Shown piece by piece: positions 25,814 through 34,247 of a stretch of DNA of 64,000 nucleotides. The stretch is from assembly GCF_900116145.1 (NCBI RefSeq), contig NZ_FPAB01000003.1, positions 62,001-126,000 on the forward strand. The letters run 5' to 3'. Under the pieces are notes generated by a model. It did no database searches. It was given only the letters and a program-made list of their open reading frames with translations, and had not been told where the DNA came from. Each line of letters starts with the position of its first letter. Position 1 is the stretch's first letter. Both the position numbers and the translations under genes were made by a program. Source of the DNA: Streptomyces harbinensis (GTDB lineage Bacteria > Actinomycetota > Actinomycetes > Streptomycetales > Streptomycetaceae).

Positions 25814-26629
25814 TCACTCTGTAGCGGTAGTGGTGGCGGTCGCGACGGCGGTGGCGATGCCCTGGCCGCGCAGGGTCTCCCGCGCCGCCTGCGGCAGGCC
25901 GTCGTCGGTCACGATCGACTCGAACGCGTCGAGCCCGGCCACCCGGTACATGCCGAAGGTGCCGTACTTGGCGGAGCCGGCCAGCAGGACGGAGCGCGAA
26001 GCGCTCGCCATGGCGGCCTGTTTGACCTCCACCTTCGCGGGCGACGGCGTGGTCACCCCGCGCTGCGGGTCCCAGGAGCTGGTGGAGATGAACGCGATGT
26101 CCAGCGCGAGCTGGGTCAGCGTCTGGGCCGCGAGCCGCCCCACGGTGGAGCGGTTGGCGTGCTCTATGCGGCCCCCGGTGTGGATGACCTCCACGTCCGG
26201 GTTGCCCATCAGGGCGTTGGCCGTGGTGAAGTCGTTGGTCACCACCGTCATGCCCTGGCGCCGCACGAGGTGCGGGACCAGGGCCTGACAGGTGGTGCCG
26301 GCGTCCAGATAGACGGTGGTGCCGTCGTGCAGGAGTTCCCCGGCACGGGCGGCGATGGCGAGCTTCGCCGGCTGGTCCATGGTCGACTTGTCGACGAAGC
26401 TCGGCTCGTGGTGCACCTGCCCGGCGATGCGCACACCGCCGGGCACCGACACGGCGCGTCCCTGCCGCTCCAGCGCGGCGATGTCGCGCCGCACCGTCAT
26501 GTGGGAGACCCCGAGCAGCTCGGTCAGCTGGTGCACGCTGAGCACCGAGTGCCCGCGCAGCAGCTTGATGAGCAGCTCCCGGCGCTGATCGGGGATCAGC
26601 GGGGTGTCCGGGGACGCGTCCGAGGCCAC
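25814..26629 (-). CDS. DeoR/GlpR family transcriptional regulator
   Basis: A 271-residue repressor of catabolic operons. The N-terminal winged helix-turn-helix is RRELLIKLLRGHSVLSVHQLTELLGVSHMTVRRDIAALERQG compressed over residues 15-60, and the C-terminal DeoR sensor domain carries the sugar-phosphate loop DAGTTCQALVP and a TNDFTTANAL block. It probably binds a phosphorylated sugar acid made by this pathway and controls the adjacent permease, dehydrogenase and kinase genes. It follows gntP on the same strand, separated by 75 bp with a TGTC repeat. Confidence 0.88.
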   Translation of the reverse strand: MASDASPDTPLIPDQRRELLIKLLRGHSVLSVHQLTELLGVSHMTVRRDIAALERQGRAVSVPGGVRIAGQVHHEPSFVDKSTMDQPAKLAIAARAGELLHDGTTVYLDAGTTCQALVPHLVRRQGMTVVTNDFTTANALMGNPDVEVIHTGGRIEHANRSTVGRLAAQTLTQLALDIAFISTSSWDPQRGVTTPSPAKVEVKQAAMASASRSVLLAGSAKYGTFGMYRVAGLDAFESIVTDDGLPQAARETLRGQGIATAVATATTTATE

Positions 26630-26649
26630 GTTCGTACCTCCCAGTGCCT

Positions 26650-26685
26650 TGTCTGTCTGTCGGCCTGTCTGTCTGTCAGCTTGTC
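26650..26685. repeat. TGTC tetranucleotide repeats within 16-bp units
   Basis: TGTCTGTCTGTC occurs at 26650-26661 and again at 26666-26677, separated by GGCC; AGCT and one more TGTC follow. The layout is a 16-bp unit repeated about 2.5 times inside the 75-bp gap between gntP and the DeoR gene. Such runs are slip-prone. Confidence 0.6.
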
Positions 26686-26704
26686 AGCCCGTACGCGCCG
26701 GTCG

Positions 26705-28102
26705 TCAGATGACGCCGAACCCGTACAGCGCGTACACGATCGCGAAGCCGGTGACCCCGGACAGGGCCGAGGCCACCCCGATGGAGCGGATGCCCTGGCC
26801 GACCGTCATGTTGGACAGGGTCGTGGTGACCCAGAAGCCCGAGGAGTTGGCGTGCTTCATGATCTGCGCTCCGGTGCCGCACGCCAAGTAGATGGCCAGC
26901 GCGGAGATGCCCAAGCCCTCGGCGAGCGGTTCCATGATCGCGGCGGCGGTCATCACGCCGAGGATATTCGAACCCGTGATGGTGCAGATGGCCGCGGCCA
27001 CCAGGAAGGGCACGATGATCGGGGACAGGCCCCAGTCCTGGATCATCTCGGCGACGGAGTCCGCCACCTCGGTGTCCCGGATGATGGTGGCCAGCGCACC
27101 GCCGACACCGGTGAGGGCCAGCGGCATGGCGGCCAGCTTCAGACCGGCCTCGAACAGGTCGTTCAGGGTCTCCTTGCTGGACCAGCGGCGGCCGAACAGC
27201 GGCAGCGCGGCCAGACAGCCGATGAACAGGGCTATGACCGGCTCGCCCAGGAACGCGAGGACGCCGCCGACGGAGTTGTCCGCCTCGAACAGGTCGACCA
27301 CGAACGAGCTGGCCATGATCAGGACGATCGGCAGGAAGATCGGGACCAGCGACATCCACAGCGGGGGCAGCTCGCGCTCGCTCTCGCCGTCCGCGTCGGT
27401 GCCGGAACCGCCCAGGGAGAGGCGGGGCTTGCCGGTGCCGTCGCCCGCGGCGGTGCCCGCGAGGTGGTCGGTGAACTCCGGCTTGGGGTCGACGTGCGTC
27501 TTGATGGTCAGCAGGTACAGCGTGGCGACGATGATGCCGGGGATGGCCACGACCAGGCCCCACAGCGTCGCCTCACCCAGGTCGACGCCCAGCAGCGAGG
27601 TGGCGGCCAGCGGGCCGGGGCCCGGGGGCACCAGCGAGGTCATCACATAGGCGCCGATGTACAGGATCGGGCCGAGCCGCATCATCGACATCTTCGACTG
27701 GTACGCGATGGCCGAGACCACCGGGATCAGCATCAGCACGACGGTGTCCGCGATCAGCGGGATACCGACGACCGTCGAGGCCAGGGCGATGGCCCACGGC
27801 ACCTTCCGGCCCGAGAACAGGCTCAGTGCCGCCTGCGTGATCCGCAGCGCCGCCCCGCTCAGCTCCAGCATCTTCCCCAGCACACAGCCGAAGATGACCA
27901 GCAGACCCACGCTGGCGAGCGTGTTGCCGAAGCCGGTGGTGACCAGCTCGATCGTCTTGGCGCCGCCCATGCCGAGCACCAGGCCCAGCGAGGTGACGAT
28001 GATGAACAAGGTGGCCACCGGGTGGACCTTGAACTTGGCGATCAGCAGCACCAGCGCCGCGATCGCCGCGCCGAACGCGAAGAGCGTGTAGGCGTCGGAC
28101 AT
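26705..28102 (-). CDS. GntP-family gluconate/acid-sugar:H+ symporter
   Basis: A 465-residue membrane permease of the GntP family with about 12-14 hydrophobic segments. Signature regions: MGGAKTIELVTTGFGNTLASVG near residue 45-66, KVPWAIALASTVVGIPLIADT, and MTSLVPPGPGPLAATSLLGVD near 155-175, where GntP proteins carry a conserved P-P-x-P-x-P loop. Family members import gluconate, D-glycerate, D-serine or other polar acids. Beside OtnK, OtnC and a SAF-domain dehydrogenase it most likely imports the four- or five-carbon acid sugar degraded by this locus. A charged insert near residue 210-225 is cytoplasmic. Confidence 0.87.
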   Translation of the reverse strand: MSDAYTLFAFGAAIAALVLLIAKFKVHPVATLFIIVTSLGLVLGMGGAKTIELVTTGFGNTLASVGLLVIFGCVLGKMLELSGAALRITQAALSLFSGRKVPWAIALASTVVGIPLIADTVVLMLIPVVSAIAYQSKMSMMRLGPILYIGAYVMTSLVPPGPGPLAATSLLGVDLGEATLWGLVVAIPGIIVATLYLLTIKTHVDPKPEFTDHLAGTAAGDGTGKPRLSLGGSGTDADGESERELPPLWMSLVPIFLPIVLIMASSFVVDLFEADNSVGGVLAFLGEPVIALFIGCLAALPLFGRRWSSKETLNDLFEAGLKLAAMPLALTGVGGALATIIRDTEVADSVAEMIQDWGLSPIIVPFLVAAAICTITGSNILGVMTAAAIMEPLAEGLGISALAIYLACGTGAQIMKHANSSGFWVTTTLSNMTVGQGIRSIGVASALSGVTGFAIVYALYGFGVI

Positions 28103-28167
28103 GGCGAACCTCTTTGTTTCATGGCCGCGTCACTGCGGCCGTCCTGGGGAGGGGGAGTGGGGGGAGA

Positions 28168-29586
28168 TCAGGGGGTGGGGGTGGTGGGGACGGGGGTCGC
28201 GGGGTAGGCCGCGCGCCCGGCGGTCCAGGCGGCGAGCAGGTCGGGGTCGTAGCCGCTCACGTCGTCGAGGGTGAGCAGCGCGCCGGCCGCCACGTCCCGG
28301 ACGAGGGTGGCGTGCGCGGCCAGGTACAGCGGCGCGGTGCCGGTGGGCGCGTCGGCCACGGGGAGCAGGACGGGGGCCACGCCGGTCACCTCGTGGTGGT
28401 GGCCGCCCATGGTGAGGACGGTGCCGGCGGTCAGGTCCTGGGTGGCGCGTCCGGCGAGCACGGCGTGCTGGGTCGGGGTGGGGGACCCGGCGGGGATGCC
28501 GCGCAGGACGGCGTCGCGCAGGGTGGTCGGGGTCTCGACGCCCATCAGGTGGTAGGGCAGGTAGAGGCAGGCGTACCGGCCGTCGCGGCTGACGACGTGG
28601 CCCTTCTGCCGCAGCGTCTCCCAGGTGATGGAGTCGTGGGTGCGGACGACGACGAACACGCCGCCGGCGAAGCTGGCTTCCTCGGGGAGGCGCAGCACAC
28701 TGAAGACGTCCACGACGCCGGGCCGGGTGACGACGCCGCCGTGCTCGCGCAGCGCGTAGACGTCGGCGAGTTCGGCGGTGCGGGCCACCGGGTAGTGCAT
28801 CGCCTCGACGTCCGGGGTGAACCCGGTGCTGGTGGCGACCACGGCCATCTCGCAGTAGTCGGCGGCGGCGCTGCGCTTGAGGGCGGTGACGGCCTCGGCG
28901 CGGGCGGCGAGGGTGGTGCGGACGCCGTCGGGGCCGTCGGCCAGCTTGAGCAGGCCGCCGAGGGCGGGGGCGTGGACGGTCTGGTCGAGCTGGGTGACGG
29001 TGCCGGTCTCGGGGTCGTAGACGAGGTCGTACTCGCTGGACTTGCCGATGGCGACGATGTCGAGACCGAGGCCGCTCGCCCAGGTGAAGAGCTGGATGAG
29101 GTTGGCGGGCTGGTCGCCGGTGGCCGTGGTGTACACCACACCGTGCCGGGCGGCGAGCGCGGCCAGCTCGACGCCGCTGACGGAGTCGACCTCCTTGCTG
29201 ACCATGGCGACGTGCCGGCCGCCGGTCAGGGCGGTGCGGGCGGCGCGGTAGCCGACGGCGGGGTTGCCGGTGGCCTCGACGAGGATGTCGTAGGAGGCTT
29301 CGGCGAGCAGCGCGACGTCGGCGACGACGGCGGTGCGGCCCGCGGCGCGGGCGGCGTCGAGTCCGGCCCGGTCGGTGACGACGGTGAGGGAGCCGGGTCC
29401 TTCGGCGGGCAGGCCCAGTTCGGTGCCGAGCGCCAGTACGCCCTCGGTGTCGAGATCGCACAGGACGGCCGGCTGGACGTCGGCGGTGAGCCGGGTCTGG
29501 GCCAGCAGCGTCCGCGCGAAGCCGCCGCGCGCGCCCGTCAGTGCGTACGTGACGGTTTCCCGCGTCCCGTGCGGCTCGGCGTTCAT
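28168..29586 (-). CDS. NAD(P)-dependent oxidoreductase with C-terminal SAF domain (homoserine dehydrogenase-like, COG4091)
   Basis: A 472-residue protein. The N-terminal Rossmann domain carries TGARGGFARTLLAQ near residue 17 and DILVEATGNPAVGYRAARTAL near 100-120. The middle segment AMVSKEVDSVSGVELAALA resembles the homoserine dehydrogenase fold, and the C-terminal SAF domain (ITAG-like, near LYLAAHATLVRDVAAGALLTLDDV) resembles carbohydrate-binding AFP/SAF modules. Members of this group sit in sugar-acid gene clusters, but their reaction is not well established to my knowledge. Here it could make the 3-oxo acid that OtnK phosphorylates. It precedes gntP in the same operon (65-bp gap) and is divergent from otnK. 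Confidence 0.75.
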   Translation of the reverse strand: MNAEPHGTRETVTYALTGARGGFARTLLAQTRLTADVQPAVLCDLDTEGVLALGTELGLPAEGPGSLTVVTDRAGLDAARAAGRTAVVADVALLAEASYDILVEATGNPAVGYRAARTALTGGRHVAMVSKEVDSVSGVELAALAARHGVVYTTATGDQPANLIQLFTWASGLGLDIVAIGKSSEYDLVYDPETGTVTQLDQTVHAPALGGLLKLADGPDGVRTTLAARAEAVTALKRSAAADYCEMAVVATSTGFTPDVEAMHYPVARTAELADVYALREHGGVVTRPGVVDVFSVLRLPEEASFAGGVFVVVRTHDSITWETLRQKGHVVSRDGRYACLYLPYHLMGVETPTTLRDAVLRGIPAGSPTPTQHAVLAGRATQDLTAGTVLTMGGHHHEVTGVAPVLLPVADAPTGTAPLYLAAHATLVRDVAAGALLTLDDVSGYDPDLLAAWTAGRAAYPATPVPTTPTP

Positions 29587-29765
29587 GGTGCCCTCCTGGC
29601 GCTGGTGCTCTGCGGGTGAATCGGGTGAACCCGCCTATGGAGCGCGAACGTAACGCCAATTAACATGAGCGTCAACTGTAGTACCATAAATTCACAGATT
29701 GGCGCGGTGGAATCACGCGCCTCTCGCCTGGATACGTAAGAACGGCCTAACGGACGGTGACGGGA
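29587..29765. promoter_or_regulatory. Divergent control region of the acid-sugar locus
   Basis: This 179-bp region is much more AT-rich than its surroundings. CGCCAAT (29654-29660) and ATTGGCG (29698-29704) form a 7-bp inverted pair 37 bp apart, flanking TTAACATGAGCGTCAAC and GTAGTACC. It probably holds both promoters and a DeoR-type operator. No exact operator match can be claimed. Confidence 0.5.
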
Positions 29766-31040
29766 ATGGCGACAGGACTGGTCAGATGGGGCGGCGTGGC
29801 CGATGACTTCACCGGTGCCACCGACCTCGCCACCAACTGGGTCGCCCGGGGGCTGCGCACCAGCGTCACCCTGGGCGTCCCCAGCGACGAGGAACTCGCG
29901 GACCTGCGGCTCGCCGGGATGGACGCGGTGGTCGTCGCGCTGAAGACCCGCACCGCGCCCGTGCGGGACGCGGTCACCCAGTCGGTGGCCGCGCTGGACG
30001 CCCTGCGGCGGCTGGGCTGCTCCCGCTTCTACGACAAGTACTGCTCCACCTTCGACTCCACCCCGCAGGGCAACATCGGCCCCGTCGCCGACGCCCTGCT
30101 GGCCCAGCTCGGCGCCGACAAGGCGGTCGTCGTGCCGTCCTTCCCGGCCACCGGGCGCACCGTCTACCAGGGGCACCTGTTCGTCGGCGGGCAACTGCTG
30201 AGCGACAGCTCCATGCGGCACCACCCGCTCACCCCGATGACCCGCTCGGACGTCGCCGAGCTGCTGCGCCCGCAGACCCGGCACCGGGTCGCCACCGTCC
30301 CGCTCCAGGTGGTACGCGCCGGGGCGGCGGCCCTGCGCGCGGCGATCGACGCCGCGGACGGCACGTACGTGGTGGTCGACGCCGTCGACGAGAGCGACCT
30401 CGCCGTCATCGCCGAGGTCACCGCCGGCGACCCGCTGGTGACCGGCGGCTCCGGGCTCGCCCTCGGGCTGCCCGCCGTGGCCGACGCCCCGGCCACCGCC
30501 GCGATGCCGGTCGCCGCCGGCCACCGCGCCGTGCTGGCCGGCAGCGCCTCCTCGGCGACCCGCGGCCAGATCGCCCACGCCCGCGCGCACCTGGCGCACC
30601 GCAAGCTCGACCTGGCGGCGCTGCGCGCCGACCTGGCGGGCGAGGTGGAGCGACTCACCGCCTGGGCGACCGAGTGCTGGACCCGCTCGCCCGGCGAGCC
30701 GGTGCTGGTCTACGCGGTGGACTCACTGGAGGACCTGGAGGCGGCACCGCCCGCCGGGCAGCGGCCGGCCGCCGAGCTGATCGAGGAGGCGCTGGCCGGC
30801 TGCGCCACCGCCTTCGCGGCGGCCGGGGCCCGGCAGTTCCTGGTGGCGGGCGGCGAGACCTCCGGCAGCGTCGTGCAGGCCCTGGACGTCCGGCGGCTGG
30901 AGCTGGGCCCCGCGCTGGCGCCCGGCGTGTCGTGGGCGCACGGCACGGCCGGCGACGGCCGCGCGTACAACCTCGCCCTCAAGTCGGGCAACTTCGGCCA
31001 CCAGGACATCTTCACGGCGGGCTGGCAGGCCCTTGCGTGA
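29766..31040 (+). CDS. otnK: 3-oxo-tetronate kinase, four-carbon acid sugar kinase family (DUF1537)
   Basis: A 424-residue ATP-dependent kinase of the OtnK family, which phosphorylates 3-oxo-tetronate at the 4-hydroxyl in L-threonate/D-erythronate catabolism. N-terminal substrate domain: GVADDFTGATDLATNWV near residue 10, then YDKYCSTFDSTPQGNIGPVADAL near 88-110 and VVVPSFPATGRTVYQGHLFV. The C-terminal nucleotide domain has VLAGSASSATRGQI near 260 and the glycine-rich FLVAGGETSGSVVQAL near 360. A GTG nine bases upstream in frame is an alternative start. The next gene encodes the matching aldolase-fold decarboxylase, which supports the assignment; related kinases act on 2-oxo-tetronate or oxo-isoapionate. 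Confidence 0.85.
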   Translation: MATGLVRWGGVADDFTGATDLATNWVARGLRTSVTLGVPSDEELADLRLAGMDAVVVALKTRTAPVRDAVTQSVAALDALRRLGCSRFYDKYCSTFDSTPQGNIGPVADALLAQLGADKAVVVPSFPATGRTVYQGHLFVGGQLLSDSSMRHHPLTPMTRSDVAELLRPQTRHRVATVPLQVVRAGAAALRAAIDAADGTYVVVDAVDESDLAVIAEVTAGDPLVTGGSGLALGLPAVADAPATAAMPVAAGHRAVLAGSASSATRGQIAHARAHLAHRKLDLAALRADLAGEVERLTAWATECWTRSPGEPVLVYAVDSLEDLEAAPPAGQRPAAELIEEALAGCATAFAAAGARQFLVAGGETSGSVVQALDVRRLELGPALAPGVSWAHGTAGDGRAYNLALKSGNFGHQDIFTAGWQALA

Positions 31041-31071
31041 CTCACACAGCGAACGGGAGCGGGAACGGCAC

Positions 31072-31746
31072 ATGAGCGACGCACGCCACGAACTCGTCGC
31101 GGCGGGGCGTGAGCTGACCGCCGCCGGGCTGAGCCCGGGCGCCTCGGGCAACCTCAGCGTCCGGATCGGGAACCGGATCCACATCACCCCGACCGGGACA
31201 CGGCTCGACACGCTGGACCCGGACGGCCTCGCCGTCCTGGACGCGGACGCCCCGGTGGACACCCCGCTGGAACAGGCGCTGCTGGCCGGGCCGCGGCCCT
31301 CCAAGGAGTTCCCGCTGCACCTGGCGCTCTACCACCGCGACCCCGCGACGACCGCCGTCGTCCATCTGCACAGCGCGCACGCCGCCGCGTACGCCTGCCT
31401 GCCACCGTGGTCGGAACGCAGCGCGGTGCCGCCGCTCACCCCGTACTTCGTGATGCGGGTCGGCCAGACCCCGCTGGTGCCGTACGCGGAGCCCGGGGAC
31501 GTGACGCAGGCGGTGCTGCTGCGCGAGCTGGACTTCCCGTTCCGGGCGGCCCTGCTCCAGAACCACGGGCCGGTGACGGCCGGGACCTCGATGGCGGCGG
31601 CGGCCGACGCGGCGATAGAGCTGGAGGAGACGGCGCGGCTGCTCCTGCTGCTGAACGGCGGCACGCCCCGGCTGCTGACCGAGGACGAGGCCGGCGCACT
31701 GGCCGAGCGCTACGGCACCCCCTGGCAGCCGGTCACGGCCGGCTGA
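31072..31746 (+). CDS. otnC: 3-oxo-tetronate 4-phosphate decarboxylase, class II aldolase/adducin family
   Basis: A 224-residue class II aldolase-fold protein. Visible motifs: GLSPGASGNLSVRIGNRIHITPTG near residue 20, the catalytic-region Glu in PSKEFPLHLALY near 80, the metal-binding histidines in VVHLHSAHA near 95, and a third His in LLQNHGPVTAG near 165. This pattern fits OtnC, which converts the OtnK product to dihydroxyacetone phosphate and CO2. The ATG at 31072 follows the otnK stop by 31 bp; an earlier TTG in frame is less likely. A strong hairpin ends the unit at 31771. Confidence 0.82.
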   Translation: MSDARHELVAAGRELTAAGLSPGASGNLSVRIGNRIHITPTGTRLDTLDPDGLAVLDADAPVDTPLEQALLAGPRPSKEFPLHLALYHRDPATTAVVHLHSAHAAAYACLPPWSERSAVPPLTPYFVMRVGQTPLVPYAEPGDVTQAVLLRELDFPFRAALLQNHGPVTAGTSMAAAADAAIELEETARLLLLLNGGTPRLLTEDEAGALAERYGTPWQPVTAG

Positions 31747-31770
31747 CACCCCCGCGCGGCAGAACGGGTT

Positions 31771-31804
31771 CGGAGCCCCCGGCGGAGATCCGCCGGGGGC
31801 TCCG
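31771..31804. terminator. Strong bidirectional hairpin terminator
   Basis: A perfect 16-bp inverted repeat (CGGAGCCCCCGGCGGA paired with its complement 31789-31804) with a 2-4 nt loop lies between convergent otnC and the C45 hydrolase gene, 25 bp after the first stop and 17 bp from the second. Confidence 0.75.
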
Positions 31805-31821
31805 GCGCGCCCGGCGCCCGC

Positions 31822-32778
31822 TCAGGCGGCACCGAGCCGGACCGTCCGGGTCTCCTCGGTGAAGGCGCCGAACGAGAGGGACCAGCTGTCGGCGGCGGGC
31901 CAGTGGTAGGTCACGGCGCCCTCGGCCGGCCGGTAGTGGGCGGTGTAGACGGTGCCGAAACCCCGGTCGTACCCCCCGTGGTGCAGCGGCGGGCGCAGCA
32001 TCGCGGCCACGTCCGGACCGGCCGCCCGGACGGCCGCGAGCCGTTCCCCGGTCCGGGTCTCCCGCTCCTGCTCCGGCGGCACCGGCTCGCTCTGGTGGTT
32101 GGCGGCGCAGGCGTCGGGGGCCTCGGTGAGCGGGATGTCCGGGCCGAGATGGACGGTGACGGCGCGGTGCGGGTCCACCAGGGTGAGGTTCTGCGGGACG
32201 GTGATGGGGAGGGTGCGCAGCCGGGCAAGGGCCTCATCGACCGTGGTGCAGGTCTCCAGCAGATAGCGGATGACGATCACCACCGCGAAGCCCGGCCCGT
32301 GGACCTTGCGCCCGCCGAAGGTGAGGGAGATGGCCAGGCCCGCGTCGTTCATGCCGTCCAGCAGGCCCCAGCCGCCCTCCTGGGTGCCGATGACCGGGCG
32401 CAGCAGGTGGGAGCGGACGATGGAGCCCTCGACCTGGTCCGGGTCGAAGTCGTAGTTGCGCAGGAGTTCGCCGCCGGCGCCGATCTGGGTGCAGCCGGCG
32501 TAGAAGGGGCGTACGGCGGCCAGGGTGAGGAGGGTGCCGGTGTGCGGGATGTCGGCCAGTCCTGCGCGCAGCCGCTCCAGAGCCGGTACGAGTTCGGGCA
32601 GGTGGGTCTCGAACAGCCGCCGGGCGGCGCGGGCGCCCTCGTCGGTGCGGCCCTCCTCGGTCAGCCAGCCGGCCAGGGCCTCGGGCGGATAGGTCGCGCG
32701 TATCAGCCCGGCCCACCGGCCGTCGTCACCGGAGCCGACATCGACGGTCCGGAAGGTCTTGTGTGGGGTGTTCGCCAT
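31822..32778 (-). CDS. C45-family autoproteolytic acyltransferase/hydrolase (acyl-CoA:6-APA acyltransferase-like)
   Basis: A 318-residue Ntn-hydrolase of the peptidase C45 (AAT, choloylglycine-like) group. The nucleophile is probably Cys96 in YAGCTQIGAGGELLRNYDFDP, which matches the C-T and N-x-D features of the mature N-terminus after self-cleavage. Later GLLDGMNDAGLAISLTFGGR and NLTLVDP are family blocks. Such enzymes hydrolyse or transfer amide-linked acyl groups, and the substrate is not predictable. The ATG at 32778 is seven bases after a TACGGT hexamer, so transcription may be leaderless. It converges on otnC. Confidence 0.8.
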   Translation of the reverse strand: MANTPHKTFRTVDVGSGDDGRWAGLIRATYPPEALAGWLTEEGRTDEGARAARRLFETHLPELVPALERLRAGLADIPHTGTLLTLAAVRPFYAGCTQIGAGGELLRNYDFDPDQVEGSIVRSHLLRPVIGTQEGGWGLLDGMNDAGLAISLTFGGRKVHGPGFAVVIVIRYLLETCTTVDEALARLRTLPITVPQNLTLVDPHRAVTVHLGPDIPLTEAPDACAANHQSEPVPPEQERETRTGERLAAVRAAGPDVAAMLRPPLHHGGYDRGFGTVYTAHYRPAEGAVTYHWPAADSWSLSFGAFTEETRTVRLGAA

Positions 32779-32785
32779 GGGCGGC

Positions 32786-32791
32786 ACCGTA
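32786..32791 (-). promoter_or_regulatory. -10 hexamer (TACGGT) of leaderless C45 transcript
   Basis: On the minus strand TACGGT is followed by seven bases and the ATG at 32778, with no ribosome-binding sequence. Confidence 0.4.
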
Positions 32792-32818
32792 GCGGGATCC
32801 GATAAACGTTCGCGGTAC

Positions 32819-32873
32819 GAGCCCGCCCGCCCGCCGGGGGGACTTCACACCACGGGGCGGGCCGGGCGGGCTC
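32819..32873 (-). terminator. Hairpin downstream of the MFS-ArsR unit
   Basis: GAGCCCGCCCG (32819-32829) pairs with CGGGCGGGCTC (32863-32873), with extra G/C-rich pairing inside the 33-nt interval. It lies 7 bp past the MFS stop codon and upstream of the C45 promoter. Confidence 0.45.
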
Positions 32874-32879
32874 TTCCCC

Positions 32880-34247
32880 CTACCGCGGCGAGGCGGCCCG
32901 TGGATGATCCGCCGGGCCGTCGGTGGGGGCGTCGGGGGGCGGCTGGCCGGTGGCGGCGGCGCGGGCGGCGCGCCGGGCCCGGTCCATGCCGCGCCATTCG
33001 GGGCGCAGTCCGGTGAGGGACGTGGTGACCGCGTACAGGATGCCACCCGTGACCAGGGCGGGCACCAGTCCGATGCCGCCGATGGCGGCGCCGGCCAGCA
33101 GTCCGCCGAACGGGATGCCCGACCAGGCGAGCGAACTGACCAGGCCCTGCACCCGGGCCAGATGGCTGCGCGGGGCGCGCTCGACGATGATCGCGCTGAT
33201 GATCGGGTTGAGGAAGCCGCCGCCGAGGCCGCCGAAGGCGAAGACCGCGACCACCGCCCACAGCGGGGCGCCCGCCGCCAGGACGAGGAAGCGCGGTGCG
33301 CCGGCGATGAGGAAGCCGACGAAGAACACGGTGCGCCGGGGCATGCGGTGCGCGATGGCCGCCGCGACCAGGCTGCCGGCCACGGCGGTGATGCCGTTCG
33401 CGGTGCCCAGCAGGCCCATCACCTCGGGGCCGTGCCCGGCCCCTTTGACCCACACCGGCAGCATGACCTGCATGAAGGCCGCGTCCAGCAGGTTGGTGAC
33501 GGCGATCATCAGGGCGATGGACAGCAGCAGCGGATCACCGCGCACCACGCCGAACCCCTGGCCGAGCCGGGCCCAGTAGCCCAGGTCGTCGTCGCCCGCG
33601 CCGTCCGGGTCCCGGTGCGGGCGGCCCATGGCGCGCGGCAGGGTGGCGGCGATGATCAGCGAGCCGGCGGCGAAGCAGCCGGCGATCACGAAGAGCGCGC
33701 TCATCGAGCCGATCAGCGCCACCAGCAGCCCGGCGGCGCCGGGCCCGATGGTGGCGGAGAGCCGTTCGGTGGTACCGGAGAGGCCGGTGGCCCGCTCCAG
33801 CGGGACGCGGCAGCGCTCGGCGGCCTCCGGGACCATCACCTGCTTCGCCAGGTCGCCCGGCCCCCGGGCGGCCCCGATGACCGCCACCAGGGCGAGCAGC
33901 ACGGGCAGCGAGAGCGCGCCGGCCGCGTGCAGCAGCGGGATGAGCAGCGCGGGCACCGCGCTGACCAGGTCCATGGTCCAGGAGACGCGGCGCGGGCCGA
34001 TCCGGTCGATGACCGGCCCGGACAGGCCCTTGAGCAGCACGTAGGGTGCCATCTCGAACAGCGCGACCAGACCGGTCTGCACCGCGCTGCCGGTGGTGGT
34101 GAGGACGAACCAGGGCAGCGCGATGGTGGAGATCTTGGTGCCGGTCTGGGAGACGGCGACGGCGCCGAGCAGCCCGGCGAGCGGGCGCAGCGTCCGTCTC
34201 TCATCAGCGTCGGCGCCGGGGTCGGCGGTGGGCGCACCGGCCGTCAC
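32880..34247 (-). CDS. MFS transporter (putative efflux)
   Basis: A 455-residue major facilitator permease with about 12 hydrophobic segments. Recognisable parts are PWFVLTTTGSAVQTGLVALFEMAPYVLL, GPVIDRIGPRRVSWTMD (loop 2-3 motif), the ERATGLSGTTERLSATIGPGAAGLLVALIG segment near 150-180, and a second-half FAFGGLGGGFLNPI. This layout is that of MFS_3/enterobactin-exporter-like efflux pumps. It begins with an ATGA overlap with the upstream ArsR-type regulator gene, so the regulator probably controls it. The drug or metabolite exported is unknown. Confidence 0.83.
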   Translation of the reverse strand: MTAGAPTADPGADADERRTLRPLAGLLGAVAVSQTGTKISTIALPWFVLTTTGSAVQTGLVALFEMAPYVLLKGLSGPVIDRIGPRRVSWTMDLVSAVPALLIPLLHAAGALSLPVLLALVAVIGAARGPGDLAKQVMVPEAAERCRVPLERATGLSGTTERLSATIGPGAAGLLVALIGSMSALFVIAGCFAAGSLIIAATLPRAMGRPHRDPDGAGDDDLGYWARLGQGFGVVRGDPLLLSIALMIAVTNLLDAAFMQVMLPVWVKGAGHGPEVMGLLGTANGITAVAGSLVAAAIAHRMPRRTVFFVGFLIAGAPRFLVLAAGAPLWAVVAVFAFGGLGGGFLNPIISAIIVERAPRSHLARVQGLVSSLAWSGIPFGGLLAGAAIGGIGLVPALVTGGILYAVTTSLTGLRPEWRGMDRARRAARAAATGQPPPDAPTDGPADHPRAASPR

